Assembly (NCBI GenBank): GCA_964343835.1
Contig: CAYFKR010000014.1
Location: 35,169 to 99,168 of the forward strand
Length of the DNA stretch: 64,000 bases
Direction of reading: 5' to 3'
Source: CALEMW01 sp964343835
Lineage (GTDB): Bacteria; Krumholzibacteriota; Krumholzibacteriia; LZORAL124-64-63
Below, piece after piece: positions 30,194-38,829 of the stretch (within the stretch, counting starts at the first letter, position 1; every line of letters starts with the position of its first letter). The translations under genes were made by a program, and so were the position numbers. The notes under the pieces were generated by a model. It ran no database searches, was not told the origin of the DNA, and saw only the letters and a list, made by a program, of their open reading frames with translations.

Positions 30194-30220
30194 CCTTCGA
30201 CTGAAAGGCCATGTTCTTTA
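30194..30220 (-). promoter_or_regulatory. Possible sigma-28 (FliA-type) promoter of the chemoreceptor-porin operon
   Basis: On the minus strand, TAAAGAAC (30213-30220), 11 nt, then GTCGAAGG (30194-30201). The FliA consensus is TAAAGTTT-N11-GCCGATAA, so 9 of 16 positions match with exact spacing. The leader would be about 40 nt. Confidence 0.35.
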
Positions 30221-30304
30221 GGGGATATCCGGGAGCGTAGCGCCGCGGGTGCCGGGCGTGCTATCATGGTGGATCGGCAGGCAACACCGGAAGGACGACG
30301 CCCC

Positions 30305-31135
30305 ATGGACGCCCGCGAGCGGATCTCCGCCCATTACGAGCTCGAGAAGCGTCTGGCGGCGCGCATCATGAATGCGCCGTCGGACGAGCGGGCCGGCGTG
30401 TCCCTGGAGGCCTACGACGAGCTCTTCCGCTCCATCCCCTGGCACGACGGCCATCACGACGGCGAGGAGCTCGGCGCCAAACTCCTCGAGGTCTACGCCC
30501 CCTACCTGCGCCAGACCCGCCCCGATGACCGTGTCCTGGAGATCGGCTGCGGCCTGGGGACCCAGGCCCGCCTCTTCGCGGAGCGCTGCCGCAGCTACGC
30601 CGGCGTGGACATCTCCGAGGAGGTCCTGACCCACCGCTTCGACATGCCGGAGAACGTGCTGCTGCGGGTGGCCGACGCCGTGAACCTGTTCTCGTTCGCG
30701 GACGATTCCTTCGACATGGTCATGAGCAGCCAGCTCATCGAGCACCTGCACCCCGACGACGTCCACCTGCACCTGGCCGAGGTCGCGCGGGTCCTGGCCC
30801 CGGGTGGCCGCTACGTGTTCGAGACCCCGAACCGGGTCACCGGGCCCCACGACGTCTCGCGTCACTTCGACGACGTGGCCACCTGCTTCCACCTGCGGGA
30901 ATACACCAACGGCGAGATGCTCTCGATGCTGAGGGAGGCGGGCTTCCGCAGGTTCCGCTCGCCCTTCTTCCGGCAGGCCGCCTACGAGAAGAACGAGCGG
31001 TTGGCGTCGGTGGCCGAGTTCCCCGCCGACTGGAAGCGGCCGGTGGAGCGGGTGGTGTCGATGCTGCCCCGCGGGATGCGCCGCCGGGTGGGCACGGCCC
31101 TGCGCGTGCGCATCACCATGACCGCCTGGACCTAG
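30305..31135 (+). CDS. SAM-dependent class I methyltransferase
   Basis: A 276-residue methyltransferase. Motif I is VLEIGCGLGTQARLF (about residues 75-89). The acidic end of strand 2 is AGVDIS, and FDMVMSSQLIEHLHPDDV is the Methyltransf_11 signature. It resembles enzymes acting on quinones, glycans or small molecules; the substrate is unknown. ATG at 30305 was chosen for the start of homologous sequence and a GGAAGGA about 9 nt upstream. It is convergent with the next gene, with both stop codons inside a small palindrome (31132-31143). Confidence 0.85.
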   Translation: MDARERISAHYELEKRLAARIMNAPSDERAGVSLEAYDELFRSIPWHDGHHDGEELGAKLLEVYAPYLRQTRPDDRVLEIGCGLGTQARLFAERCRSYAGVDISEEVLTHRFDMPENVLLRVADAVNLFSFADDSFDMVMSSQLIEHLHPDDVHLHLAEVARVLAPGGRYVFETPNRVTGPHDVSRHFDDVATCFHLREYTNGEMLSMLREAGFRRFRSPFFRQAAYEKNERLASVAEFPADWKRPVERVVSMLPRGMRRRVGTALRVRITMTAWT

Positions 31136-31139
31136 CAGG

Positions 31140-31661
31140 CTAGTCCTTCAGCGTCCCCGCCACGAACGGCGCCAGCCGATCCCCGATGAAGTGGCGCCAG
31201 GTCGTCTCCACGATCTCTCCCCAGCCCTCGTGAACCTCGCCGGAGGCGTTGACCTTCACCGTGAGCACCGTCGTGCCGTCCGCGTCGCCCTGCGCGAAGG
31301 TCCAGGTGGTGACCATGTGGAGGGCATGCCCGGCCAGTCCCAGCGGCCCGACCATGCGCAGCATCTCGCCCGTCCTGACGTAGGTCACGTCGGCGTGCAC
31401 GACGCCGTCGCCCGATGCGTCGAACTCCTCCAGGAACATGCCGCCGGGCTTCGGCTCGATGACCATGCGGTGCGGATCGCCGGACATGGAATGGTCCCAC
31501 CAGCCCGAGACGTCGCCCGTGGCGGCGGCCCAGGCCTCGGCCGGGGGCGCCTGGAGCACCGTGTCGAAGGTGAAGGCGAAGGAGCCGGTGGGGACGGATT
31601 CGGCGGCCGGGGCGACGGCGGCCAGGGCGATCAGGGCGACGAATGCGACGGTTCGGAGCAT
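31140..31661 (-). CDS. Exported SRPBCC/AHSA1-like protein
   Basis: A 173-residue protein with a signal peptide (LALIALAAVAPAAESVP region) followed by an SRPBCC helix-grip fold: FDTVLQAPPAEAWAAATGDVSGWWD, then EPKPGGMFLEEF, and a C-terminal helix with GWGEIVETTWRHFIGDRL. Members bind hydrophobic ligands in a deep pocket. An exported copy is unusual because most are cytoplasmic. ATG at 31661 has GAGGTGG upstream. Confidence 0.75.
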   Translation of the reverse strand: MLRTVAFVALIALAAVAPAAESVPTGSFAFTFDTVLQAPPAEAWAAATGDVSGWWDHSMSGDPHRMVIEPKPGGMFLEEFDASGDGVVHADVTYVRTGEMLRMVGPLGLAGHALHMVTTWTFAQGDADGTTVLTVKVNASGEVHEGWGEIVETTWRHFIGDRLAPFVAGTLKD

Positions 31662-31742
31662 GGGATCCACCTCGGAAGAAGGAAGCGGGACGGCCCGCGC
31701 CGTCCCGCTTCTCATGGTACACCCGACGCGGATCCGGCGCGA

Positions 31743-33791
31743 CTATTCGCCGTCGCCGTTGTCCGTGCCCAGCAGGTACTTGTCGAACCAGGCCAGGTCC
31801 CACTCCATCTTGGCCAGTCGGTTCTCGTAGGTGGACAGGCCGTGACCCTCGCCGGGGTACACCACCAGCTCCACCGGAACGTCCAGGTAGTGGTACAGGC
31901 CGCGGTACAGGGCCCTCGAGTGGGCCGCCGGCACGCGGGGATCGTCACCGCCCACGTGGATCAGCGTCGGCGTGACCACCTTGTGCAGTCCGAACAGGGG
32001 GGAGCCGTCGCGGTAGTGCTCGGCCTTGTCCCAGGGCAGGCCCTCCATGAAGTTGATCACGTGGCCCGGCGTGTCCTCGATGCCCCACTGGATCACCTGG
32101 TCGATGACGCCGGCGCCGCTGCTGGCCGCCTTGAACATGTCCGGGTAGCCCGTGATCATGCAGTTGGTCAGGTAGCCTCCGTTGGACCAGCCCATCACGC
32201 CCATGGTCGCCGCGTCGGCGATGCCGTCGGCCACCAGCTTCTCCACGCCCGTGGCGATGTCCGTGACCTCGATCTCGTTCTCGCGGCCCACCAGCTTGCC
32301 CAGGAACTCGTCGCCATAGCCGGTCGAGCCGTGGTAGTTGGGGCTGAGCAGGGCGTAGCCCTTGGCGGGCATCAGGGCCCGACCGTAGATCCACAGGCGG
32401 AAGCGGTACTGGGTGCTGGCGGTGGGACCGCCGTGGAGCTCGATGATGGTGGGCAGGGGCCCGTCCGCGGCGGGATCGTGACCCGCGGGCAGCTCCAGGA
32501 TGCCGTGCACCTCGTCGCCGTCGGCGCCGACCCAGACGTAGTCCAGGATCTGGGGCAGGATCCACTCCTCCATGTGGGCGTTCACATCGCTCAGGCGCGT
32601 CAGCGATCCCTTCTCCACGTTGTACAGCTCGCCCACGCGGTCCAGCAGGTCCACCGAGGCCAGCAGATGACGGCCCTTGCGGTCGAAGCCGTAGCCGGTG
32701 ACCACGACGTCGCCCACCGTCAGCGTGTTGGAGCCGCCCTGGCCGCCGTTCTTCACGTCGCGGATCTCGTACACGCGCTGGCGGCCGCGGTCCTCGCCCA
32801 TGAAGCACAGACTGCGGCCCTCGCCGCGCCACGACAGGCCGCCGGCGAAGGTCACCGGGCCGGGGCGCGTGAGGCGGAACAGGTCCGTGCCGCTCTTGGT
32901 CCATTCGGCCACCCAGAGCTGGGAAGCGTAGCCGTCGTAGGCGATGTCGAAGGCCAGGGCCCTGCCGTCGTCGCTCCAGGCCAGCTCGCCGAGCCAGCCG
33001 AAGGGCGACGGGTGGTCGGAGCGCCACTCCTGGCTGGTGACCTGCTCGATGTCGCCGCTCGCGAGGTCCAGCACGTCCACCCGCGACCAGCCCTCGTTGA
33101 AGATGATCTCCTCGTCCGGGGCGGTGATCAGGGCCAGACGGTCGCCGCCGGGGGCGAGTGCCATGGCGTGGATCACGCGGGTGGCGGGCAGGATCTCGGC
33201 GTCGCGCCAGCTGCGCAGGTCCAGGCGCCGGACGGCGTTGAATTCGATCACGCCGTGGCCGTACTCCAGGTCGCTCCACTTGCTCTTGAGGTCCTTCCAC
33301 TCGTCGTCGCGGTGCTCGTCGCCCACGGTGTAGTAGAGGGAACGGCCGTCGCGGGCGAGCTGGTACAGGCCCACGCCGCCGTCGGTGCGGGTGACGGCCT
33401 GGATGTCCGATCCGTTGGTGCGGATGCGCCACACCTGGTGGCTGCCGTCGTAGGGAGCCTCCTCGGCGCCGTAGTCCAGACGGCCGCCGAAGTAGATCCA
33501 CTCGCCGTCGGGGCCCCACACGATGCCGTGGGGCCGTTCCAGCTCGAAGGTCAGGCGCAGGGGCTCGCGGGTTTTCAGGTCCATGACCCAGAGCTGGGCC
33601 ATGCGTCCGCCGCCGGGCCCCTCCCAGCCGCTCTGGATCCAGGCGGTCATGGAGGCGTCGGGGGAGAGGACGGGGGCGCCGGCGTACTGCAGGCTGAAGT
33701 AGTCCTCGGGCTCGATGACGTGGGTGCGCTCGGCGGCCGAAGCGACGACGGCCAGCACGAGGAACAGGGCGATCAGGATCGAACGACGCAC
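31743..33791 (-). CDS. Exported S9-family prolyl oligopeptidase/acylaminoacyl peptidase
   Basis: A 682-residue serine peptidase. The signal peptide ends at about residue 18 (VVASAAERTH). An N-terminal beta-propeller with WD40/PD40-like blades (about 25-420) precedes the alpha/beta-hydrolase domain. The triad is Ser about 533 in GWSNGGYL, Asp about 616 in VGGDDPRVPA and His about 648 in GEGHGLST. The family cleaves short peptides, here in the periplasm. GTG at 33791 was chosen because GGAGGT is 6 nt upstream and the signal peptide begins there. Confidence 0.93.
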   Translation of the reverse strand: MRRSILIALFLVLAVVASAAERTHVIEPEDYFSLQYAGAPVLSPDASMTAWIQSGWEGPGGGRMAQLWVMDLKTREPLRLTFELERPHGIVWGPDGEWIYFGGRLDYGAEEAPYDGSHQVWRIRTNGSDIQAVTRTDGGVGLYQLARDGRSLYYTVGDEHRDDEWKDLKSKWSDLEYGHGVIEFNAVRRLDLRSWRDAEILPATRVIHAMALAPGGDRLALITAPDEEIIFNEGWSRVDVLDLASGDIEQVTSQEWRSDHPSPFGWLGELAWSDDGRALAFDIAYDGYASQLWVAEWTKSGTDLFRLTRPGPVTFAGGLSWRGEGRSLCFMGEDRGRQRVYEIRDVKNGGQGGSNTLTVGDVVVTGYGFDRKGRHLLASVDLLDRVGELYNVEKGSLTRLSDVNAHMEEWILPQILDYVWVGADGDEVHGILELPAGHDPAADGPLPTIIELHGGPTASTQYRFRLWIYGRALMPAKGYALLSPNYHGSTGYGDEFLGKLVGRENEIEVTDIATGVEKLVADGIADAATMGVMGWSNGGYLTNCMITGYPDMFKAASSGAGVIDQVIQWGIEDTPGHVINFMEGLPWDKAEHYRDGSPLFGLHKVVTPTLIHVGGDDPRVPAAHSRALYRGLYHYLDVPVELVVYPGEGHGLSTYENRLAKMEWDLAWFDKYLLGTDNGDGE

Positions 33792-33882
33792 GGAAGGACC
33801 TCCGGTCTGGGTGTCTGGGGATTCGAGCGCACCATAACACTCCCGGAGCCGTCGTGGTAGTCTCCCGGCGGAGGTGACCCCC

Positions 33883-34947
33883 ATGAACCGGACCCTGCTG
33901 CTCGTGGTTCTCGGCGCCCTGATCGCCGGTTGCGCCGCCCCCGACGCCCCCGACCACCGCGTCCATGCCTTCTACTACCCGTGGTACGGCACCCCCGACC
34001 GCGACGGCGAATGGCGCCACTGGGCCCACGACCAGATGGGCGCGGTGGACGATCGCGTGAGCTATCCCGGCGACCGCGACATCGGCGCCGACTTCTATCC
34101 CGCCGGCGGCTGCTACTCGTCCAACGATCCCGCCGTGCTGGCCCGGCACATGGAGCAGCTGGCCGACGCGGGCGTGGGGTCGTTGTGCACGTCGTGGTGG
34201 GGCGAGGGCTCGTTCGAGGATGCGGCGTTGCCGGCGCTGCTGGACGCCGCCGCCGACGCGGGCCTGCAGGTGAGCTTTCACCTGGAGCCGCTGCCGGGGC
34301 GCGATGCGACGGTGAGCCGTGCGGCCCTCGCTTCCCTCCTGGGTCGCTTCGGCGATCACGAGGCTCTCTGGCGTGAGGAGGGCACGGGCCGACCCCTGGT
34401 CTTCGTCTACGATTCCTATCTGTCGACGCCGGAAGAATGGGCCCGTCTGCTGACCCCCGACGGCGACCTCACCATCCGCGGCACCGATCTCGACTGTGTG
34501 ATGATCGGCCTCTGGGTCGAGTCCGGCCACGGCGCCGACCTGGTCGCCGGCGGCTTCGACGGCGCCTACACCTACTTTGCCACCGACGGCTTCACGCACG
34601 GCTCGTCCACCGTCAACTGGCCCGACATGGCGGCCTTCTGCGACCGCGAGGACCTGCTGTTCGTGCCCTGCGCGGGCCCCGGCTACGCCGACCTGCGCAT
34701 TCGCCCCTGGAACGTCGCCAACCAGCGCGATCGCGATGGAGGCGACTACTACCGCCGCATGACCGACGCGGCACTGGCGGTGTCGCCGGCGTTGATCGGC
34801 CTGACGTCGTGGAACGAGTGGCACGAGGGAACGCAGATCGAACCGGCGGAGGCCGCCGCCGCGAACGGTTTCACGTACCGCGATTACGGGGAGGTCGGGG
34901 AGGACGGCTATCTCGGTCTTACGCGGGAGTGGATCGAGCGGTACTAG
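33883..34947 (+). CDS. Glycoside hydrolase family 99-like lipoprotein (endo-alpha-mannosidase type)
   Basis: A 354-residue lipoprotein with lipobox LIAGC (Cys about residue 17). VHAFYYPWYGTPDRDGEWRHW and TSWNEWHEGTQIEPA are the hallmark blocks of GH99; the two Glu in WNEWHEGTQIE match the catalytic region. The family cleaves alpha-mannosides or related glucosyl-mannose linkages. ATG at 33883 is preceded by GGAGGTG; a GTG nine bases upstream is possible. It is divergent from the S9 peptidase (91 bp apart) and its stop overlaps the convergent MOSC stop by 4 nt. Confidence 0.85.
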   Translation: MNRTLLLVVLGALIAGCAAPDAPDHRVHAFYYPWYGTPDRDGEWRHWAHDQMGAVDDRVSYPGDRDIGADFYPAGGCYSSNDPAVLARHMEQLADAGVGSLCTSWWGEGSFEDAALPALLDAAADAGLQVSFHLEPLPGRDATVSRAALASLLGRFGDHEALWREEGTGRPLVFVYDSYLSTPEEWARLLTPDGDLTIRGTDLDCVMIGLWVESGHGADLVAGGFDGAYTYFATDGFTHGSSTVNWPDMAAFCDREDLLFVPCAGPGYADLRIRPWNVANQRDRDGGDYYRRMTDAALAVSPALIGLTSWNEWHEGTQIEPAEAAAANGFTYRDYGEVGEDGYLGLTREWIERY

Positions 34948-35744
34948 TCGAGGATCTCCACCGGGTCGCCCACGCGCAGCACGCCCGCCTGCCGGGTCAC
35001 CAGGTTCATGCCGAAGTCCACGGTGCCGTCGTCGTTGCGCCGGTAGTCGGCGAGGGTGCGCAGCGGCTCGGGCCCCATGCGCTCGCCCGTGGCCTGGTCC
35101 GTCGTGGTCACGACGCATCTCGCGCACGGCTTCACGTTCTCGAACTCCAGCTCGCCGATGCGCAGCCGGCGCCAGCCGGCCTCGGCCCAGGGCTCAGCGC
35201 CTGCCACCACCAGGTTGGGGCGGAAACGGTCCATGGGGACCGGTGCGTCCAAGCGGCCGTTCAGCTCCGCCAGCGAATCCTCGGTACAGAGCAGGAACGG
35301 GTAGCCGTCGGCGAACGACACGTCCACGTCCGGCGCCAGGGCTGCGGGACGCGGAGCGTCGTCGGGGATGCGGGCCAGCCAGACCGGACGCTGGAGCCAG
35401 TCGGAGAGCCAGGCGTTGGCCTCGGCGGCGGCGAGCTGGGCGTCCACCACGTCGTTCCAGATGCCGGTGGGCATACGGGCGGCGTCGGTCGGGGGCGGGG
35501 CGACGGCGACGGGTTCGCGGCCGTCGGCGTCCAGGAGGATGGAGCCGTCGTCGTGCGCCTCCACGCCGAGGGTCGCCAGGGCCGGCACGTTGCGCTGGGT
35601 GAGGAAGTCGCCGTCCTGGGACACGACCATCCACAGCCGGTCGAAGCGGAGGCCGCGGCTGTGGGCCGCGGCCTCCGTATGCGTCGTCCCGCGGGCGGAC
35701 TTCACGGGGTAGGAATGCAGCCCCGTCAGGCGGAGACCGCTCAC
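34944..35744 (-). CDS. MOSC domain protein (YcbX-like)
   Basis: A 266-residue protein with an N-terminal MOSC beta-barrel (LRLTGLHSYPVKSARG, RGLRFDRLWMVV) and a C-terminal MOSC domain containing VKPCARCVVTTTD, where the conserved Cys lies. Relatives handle sulfur or molybdenum-cofactor chemistry, for example reduction of N-hydroxylated compounds. GTG at 35744 overlaps the upstream stop (GTGA), which selects this start. No partner redox domain is fused. Confidence 0.88.
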   Translation of the reverse strand: MSGLRLTGLHSYPVKSARGTTHTEAAAHSRGLRFDRLWMVVSQDGDFLTQRNVPALATLGVEAHDDGSILLDADGREPVAVAPPPTDAARMPTGIWNDVVDAQLAAAEANAWLSDWLQRPVWLARIPDDAPRPAALAPDVDVSFADGYPFLLCTEDSLAELNGRLDAPVPMDRFRPNLVVAGAEPWAEAGWRRLRIGELEFENVKPCARCVVTTTDQATGERMGPEPLRTLADYRRNDDGTVDFGMNLVTRQAGVLRVGDPVEILD

Positions 35745-37534
35745 TTGGCGCCCTTCGGGACGATGGACACCGGAGCATCCACCTCCATTTCCAGCAACGC
35801 CTGGGAGAGGGTCTTGCCCTGGGGGTCGAGCATGAGCGACACGGTGCCGCCGCCGCCCAGGGACCGCTCCATCAGGAAGTTCAGGGCGTGCAGGTTGTGC
35901 AGCTCGTGCCGCGTGACCCGGCCCTTCACGATCCCCTTGAAGAAGCGCTTCACGACGGCGGGCGTGAGGGTCTCCCGGAGCCAGTCGTAGGCCTCCGGCG
36001 ATCGCGCCACCACACCGACGTTGCAGGTGTCGCCCTTGTCGCCGGAACGGGCGTGGGCCAGGGCGCGCAGCTTCACGCGGCGGGTGCGCTTGGGCCATGT
36101 CTTCACGCGGGGCCGCTTCTCGTCCGGTGCCGAACGGTGGGAGCGGGGTGGCGCCTCGTCCTCGAACTCCACGGTACGCGTCGTCTCCGACCCGCCGGGC
36201 CGGATGACCACCACGCGCGACGACACGCTGCTGCGCCGGATCAGGGCCGGCCAGTAGGCCACCACCTTAGACGGCTTGGGCCGCCCGCCGGTCACGGCCA
36301 TGCCGCTCGGGCCGGACAGGATGAGGGTCGGCAGCAGCACGCCGAACTCCTGGACCTTGGCCTTGTCGTGGTCGCGCACGCCGAGGCGCAGCAGCACCTC
36401 GGGGGTCTCGTAGCGGTCCAGCGTCTCGGGCCAGATGGAGCCGCTGCCCACCACCGAGTCGTGGCGTTCCTCGTAACGGTGGCCCAGACGCTTCCAGAAG
36501 ATGCGCGCCGCGGCTTCGGCCTTCTCGTCGGCCTCGGGTCCGCAGATCAGCACGGTGCCACCGGCTTTCCAGCCGTCGTCGTAGGCCATCGACACCTTGA
36601 ACATGGGCGGGCGGGGCTCGCCATTCACGCCGCTCACGCGCACCCGGTCGCGGCCGGCCTGCTCCAGACGGATGGTGTCGAAGCGGGCCACACCGTCGGG
36701 GGAGATGTACTCCTTCGGGTCGCCCATCTCGTAGACGAGCTGTTCCTTGACGGTCTCCACGCTCACCAGGCCGCCGGTGCCCTTGTGCTTGGTCACCTCG
36801 AAGACGCCGTCGTCACCCATCTCGATGATGGGGTAGCCGATGGTCTCGAGCTTGGGGACCGTGCGCCAGTCGGTGAAGTTGCCGCCGGTGGCCTGGGTGC
36901 CGCACTCGATGATGTGGCCTGCGACCACGCCGGCCGCCAGGCGGTCCCAGTCGTCGTCGCTCCAGCCGAACTCGTGGATCATGGGGGCCAGGGTGATGCC
37001 GGTGTCGGTCACGCGGCCGGTCACGATCACGTGGCAGCCGTCGTCCAGGGCCTTCACCACGGGCTCGGCGCCCAGGTAGACGTTGGCGGCGGTCACCTTG
37101 TCGCGGACCGGGGCCAGGGGCTCGCCGGTCTCCATGTTGTCCATGGGGTCGCCGCCGGAGCCGAGGGCGTCCAGACGGTCGAGGATGTCGTCGCCGTCCA
37201 CGACGCCCACCTTCACCCGCAGTCCCAGCTCGGCCGCCAACTCCTGGATCTTCCGGCCCAGACCGAGGGGGTTGATGCCGCCGGCGTTGGTGATCACACG
37301 CACGCCGCGGTCCATCATCAGGGGCAGGCACTCGCGCATCTGGAGGAGGAAGTCGCCGGCGTAGCCCATCTCGGGGTTCCGGGCCCGCTGGCCCTGGAGG
37401 ATGGACATGGTGATTTCGGCCAGGTAGTCCAGGGTGACGTAGTCGAGGGGGCCGCCCTCGATCTGGCGGCGCAGGGCGCCGGGGTCGTCGCCCCAGTAGC
37501 CGCCGGCGTTGCCGATGCGGATGGTGCGTCTCAT
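35741..37534 (-). CDS. AtuA-family protein (DUF1446 plus AtuA-like domain)
   Basis: A 597-residue cytoplasmic protein. The N-terminal DUF1446 region starts IRIGNAGGYWGDDPGAL and includes ITNAGGINPLGLGRKI and VTGRVTDTGITLAPM. The C-terminal AtuA-like domain (about 490-590) starts RALAHARSGDKGDTCNVG. AtuA is linked to acyclic terpene (citronellol/geraniol) breakdown, but the rest of that pathway is not here, so the substrate is open. It is coupled to the MOSC gene by 4 nt. Its promoter touches the end of the insertion sequence. Confidence 0.88.
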   Translation of the reverse strand: MRRTIRIGNAGGYWGDDPGALRRQIEGGPLDYVTLDYLAEITMSILQGQRARNPEMGYAGDFLLQMRECLPLMMDRGVRVITNAGGINPLGLGRKIQELAAELGLRVKVGVVDGDDILDRLDALGSGGDPMDNMETGEPLAPVRDKVTAANVYLGAEPVVKALDDGCHVIVTGRVTDTGITLAPMIHEFGWSDDDWDRLAAGVVAGHIIECGTQATGGNFTDWRTVPKLETIGYPIIEMGDDGVFEVTKHKGTGGLVSVETVKEQLVYEMGDPKEYISPDGVARFDTIRLEQAGRDRVRVSGVNGEPRPPMFKVSMAYDDGWKAGGTVLICGPEADEKAEAAARIFWKRLGHRYEERHDSVVGSGSIWPETLDRYETPEVLLRLGVRDHDKAKVQEFGVLLPTLILSGPSGMAVTGGRPKPSKVVAYWPALIRRSSVSSRVVVIRPGGSETTRTVEFEDEAPPRSHRSAPDEKRPRVKTWPKRTRRVKLRALAHARSGDKGDTCNVGVVARSPEAYDWLRETLTPAVVKRFFKGIVKGRVTRHELHNLHALNFLMERSLGGGGTVSLMLDPQGKTLSQALLEMEVDAPVSIVPKGAK

Positions 37535-37573
37535 CGGGTCGTTCCTCCGGGTCGGGATGGGTGGGACTGGACG

Positions 37574-37602
37574 ATGCTAGTCATTGGAAGAGGAGGGGAC
37601 AA
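37574..37602 (-). promoter_or_regulatory. Predicted promoter of the AtuA-MOSC operon, at the insertion-sequence boundary
   Basis: On the minus strand, TTGTCC (37597-37602), a 17-nt spacer and TAGCAT (37574-37579). The first three -35 bases lie in the target duplication of the neighbouring insertion sequence. Confidence 0.6.
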
Positions 37603-37608
37603 GCTGTT
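37600..37608. repeat. Target-site duplication, left copy
   Basis: CAAGCTGTT, next to the left inverted repeat. It matches 8 of 9 bases of the right copy at 38820-38828. Confidence 0.65.
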
Positions 37609-37636
37609 AGTTGTGCCACCGAAAATGTCCCTCGCT
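37609..37636 (+). repeat. Left terminal inverted repeat
   Basis: 28 nt beginning AGTTGTGCC. It is complementary to 38792-38819 at 24 of 28 positions. Confidence 0.8.
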
Positions 37637-37671
37637 TATGGAGTAGCCCCCATCGGATCCCGCCTTACCCC

Positions 37672-38769
37672 TCAGTATGCATATGAAAGACAGTGCCGCT
37701 GATTCACTGTGAAGCCAACTGTCAAAACCGCTCGATCGTAGTACTTAGCCCATACATCCGGTACATCGACCCGAGACCTGAACAGCCGTTCCCGCAACAC
37801 ATCCATCACCGTCCACATCCTATCAACCACACCCTTGAGCATCCCCGACGACACCGGGGGGCCTTTCTCCCATCTTCGTTTGACCAGGTTCTTCCAAACC
37901 ATCAGAATCGACAACCGCTCCGCCGAACTCTGCCTCCGCTTCACCCAGGCGATCGTTTCGCGCTTGTGAGCCGCCGTGCTGTGACGGATCAGTAGATCGG
38001 CCAGGTTTACCTCCCACAACGGGTTGTGCTTGTCCCGGTGATCCTTGCTCGAGGTCACCTGGTGCCGGAATGTGCATCCTAGCTGGGATATCGCTCGCCG
38101 ATAGGCGGGATGCTCGTCGCTCCGGCCGGTGATTACGTAACGGCCCTTTGAGACATATTGAAGCAACGACAGGATGCCATTCTGGACGGCTTTAGGGTCG
38201 GGGCGACCATGTAGTTGCTCCAATTCTGCTCTTCGCTTCTTCTGCTGATCGGTCATCCGGCCCTTTCGTCGCAGCGGGCTATCGGTGTGGAAGAGCAGGA
38301 ACCCATTGTCGGACTCGACGGCGATGTTGTGGTGGAACGGATAGTACTGACTGAGCTCGAAGGTCTCGAAACCATCGAAGACGATCTCAGCCGGAGAGGG
38401 CACACCTTCCAACAGATTCATATGCAATAGCATGCAGTGTCGGCCCAGGCGTGATACGTGGCGGTCGACCGTCGAGGGGCTGCACTTCAGGGCACGGGCG
38501 ATCTGACGGTTGGCCATGCAACCGACGGTCATCATGAAGATCTTGGCGTCGAGGTCGGGGCGCTTTTGCCAGTAGGTGGTCGAAAAGGTCTGGGAACTGA
38601 AGGTTCTGCGGCAGTGGAGGCATGTGAACCGTTGGATACGCCTGGGGGCGATGCGTCGGGTATAAAAGCCCTTCCGTTTGAAGGGCCAGTGATCGTGGTG
38701 ACCCTTGTGGTACTTGCATTTAGGGTTGGGGCAGTGGGGCGGTTGCCAGCCGTGCTTGTGAGTGTCCAT
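37672..38769 (-). CDS. Transposase of the insertion sequence
   Basis: A 365-residue protein. The N-terminal zinc ribbon uses Cys13, Cys18, Cys50 and Cys53 (CLHCRRTFSSQTF), as in IS1/IS1595-type transposases. A helix-turn-helix follows (RQIARALKCSPSTVDRHVSRLG). DDE-like acidic positions are Asp in IVFDGFETFE, Asp in GRSDEHPAYRRA and a Glu in RRQSSAERLSIL; these catalytic assignments are inference. The frame is intact, so the element may still be mobile. Exact IS family unproven. Confidence 0.82.
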   Translation of the reverse strand: MDTHKHGWQPPHCPNPKCKYHKGHHDHWPFKRKGFYTRRIAPRRIQRFTCLHCRRTFSSQTFSTTYWQKRPDLDAKIFMMTVGCMANRQIARALKCSPSTVDRHVSRLGRHCMLLHMNLLEGVPSPAEIVFDGFETFELSQYYPFHHNIAVESDNGFLLFHTDSPLRRKGRMTDQQKKRRAELEQLHGRPDPKAVQNGILSLLQYVSKGRYVITGRSDEHPAYRRAISQLGCTFRHQVTSSKDHRDKHNPLWEVNLADLLIRHSTAAHKRETIAWVKRRQSSAERLSILMVWKNLVKRRWEKGPPVSSGMLKGVVDRMWTVMDVLRERLFRSRVDVPDVWAKYYDRAVLTVGFTVNQRHCLSYAY

Positions 38770-38791
38770 GGCCGCGTGATTGCCGGTTTCG

Positions 38792-38819
38792 AGCCAGGGA
38801 CACTTTCAGAGGCACAACT
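38792..38819 (-). repeat. Right terminal inverted repeat
   Basis: 28 nt that read, on the minus strand, AGTTGTGCCTCTGAAAG and onward. It is the partner of 37609-37636. Confidence 0.8.
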
Positions 38820-38828
38820 CAAGGTGTT
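38820..38828. repeat. Target-site duplication, right copy
   Basis: CAAGGTGTT, directly outside the right inverted repeat. It differs from the left copy at one base. Confidence 0.65.
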
Positions 38829-38829
38829 T

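Larger units (their letters stand above)
37609..38819 (-). mobile_element. Complete insertion sequence, 1211 bp, IS1-like organisation
   Basis: The element holds one transposase gene. It is bounded by 28-nt imperfect terminal inverted repeats at 37609-37636 and 38792-38819 (24 of 28 match; ends AGTTGTGCC). Probable 9-bp target duplications flank it. Base composition is visibly less GC-rich than the neighbours, which supports recent arrival. It lies between the RDD gene, 1 nt past its stop, and the AtuA promoter. Confidence 0.85.

Noticed and set aside
31945..35127. Minus-strand open frame of 1060 codons
   Set aside because: It crosses three real genes in the wrong frame, is rich in Arg and Pro, and has no start signal or motif.
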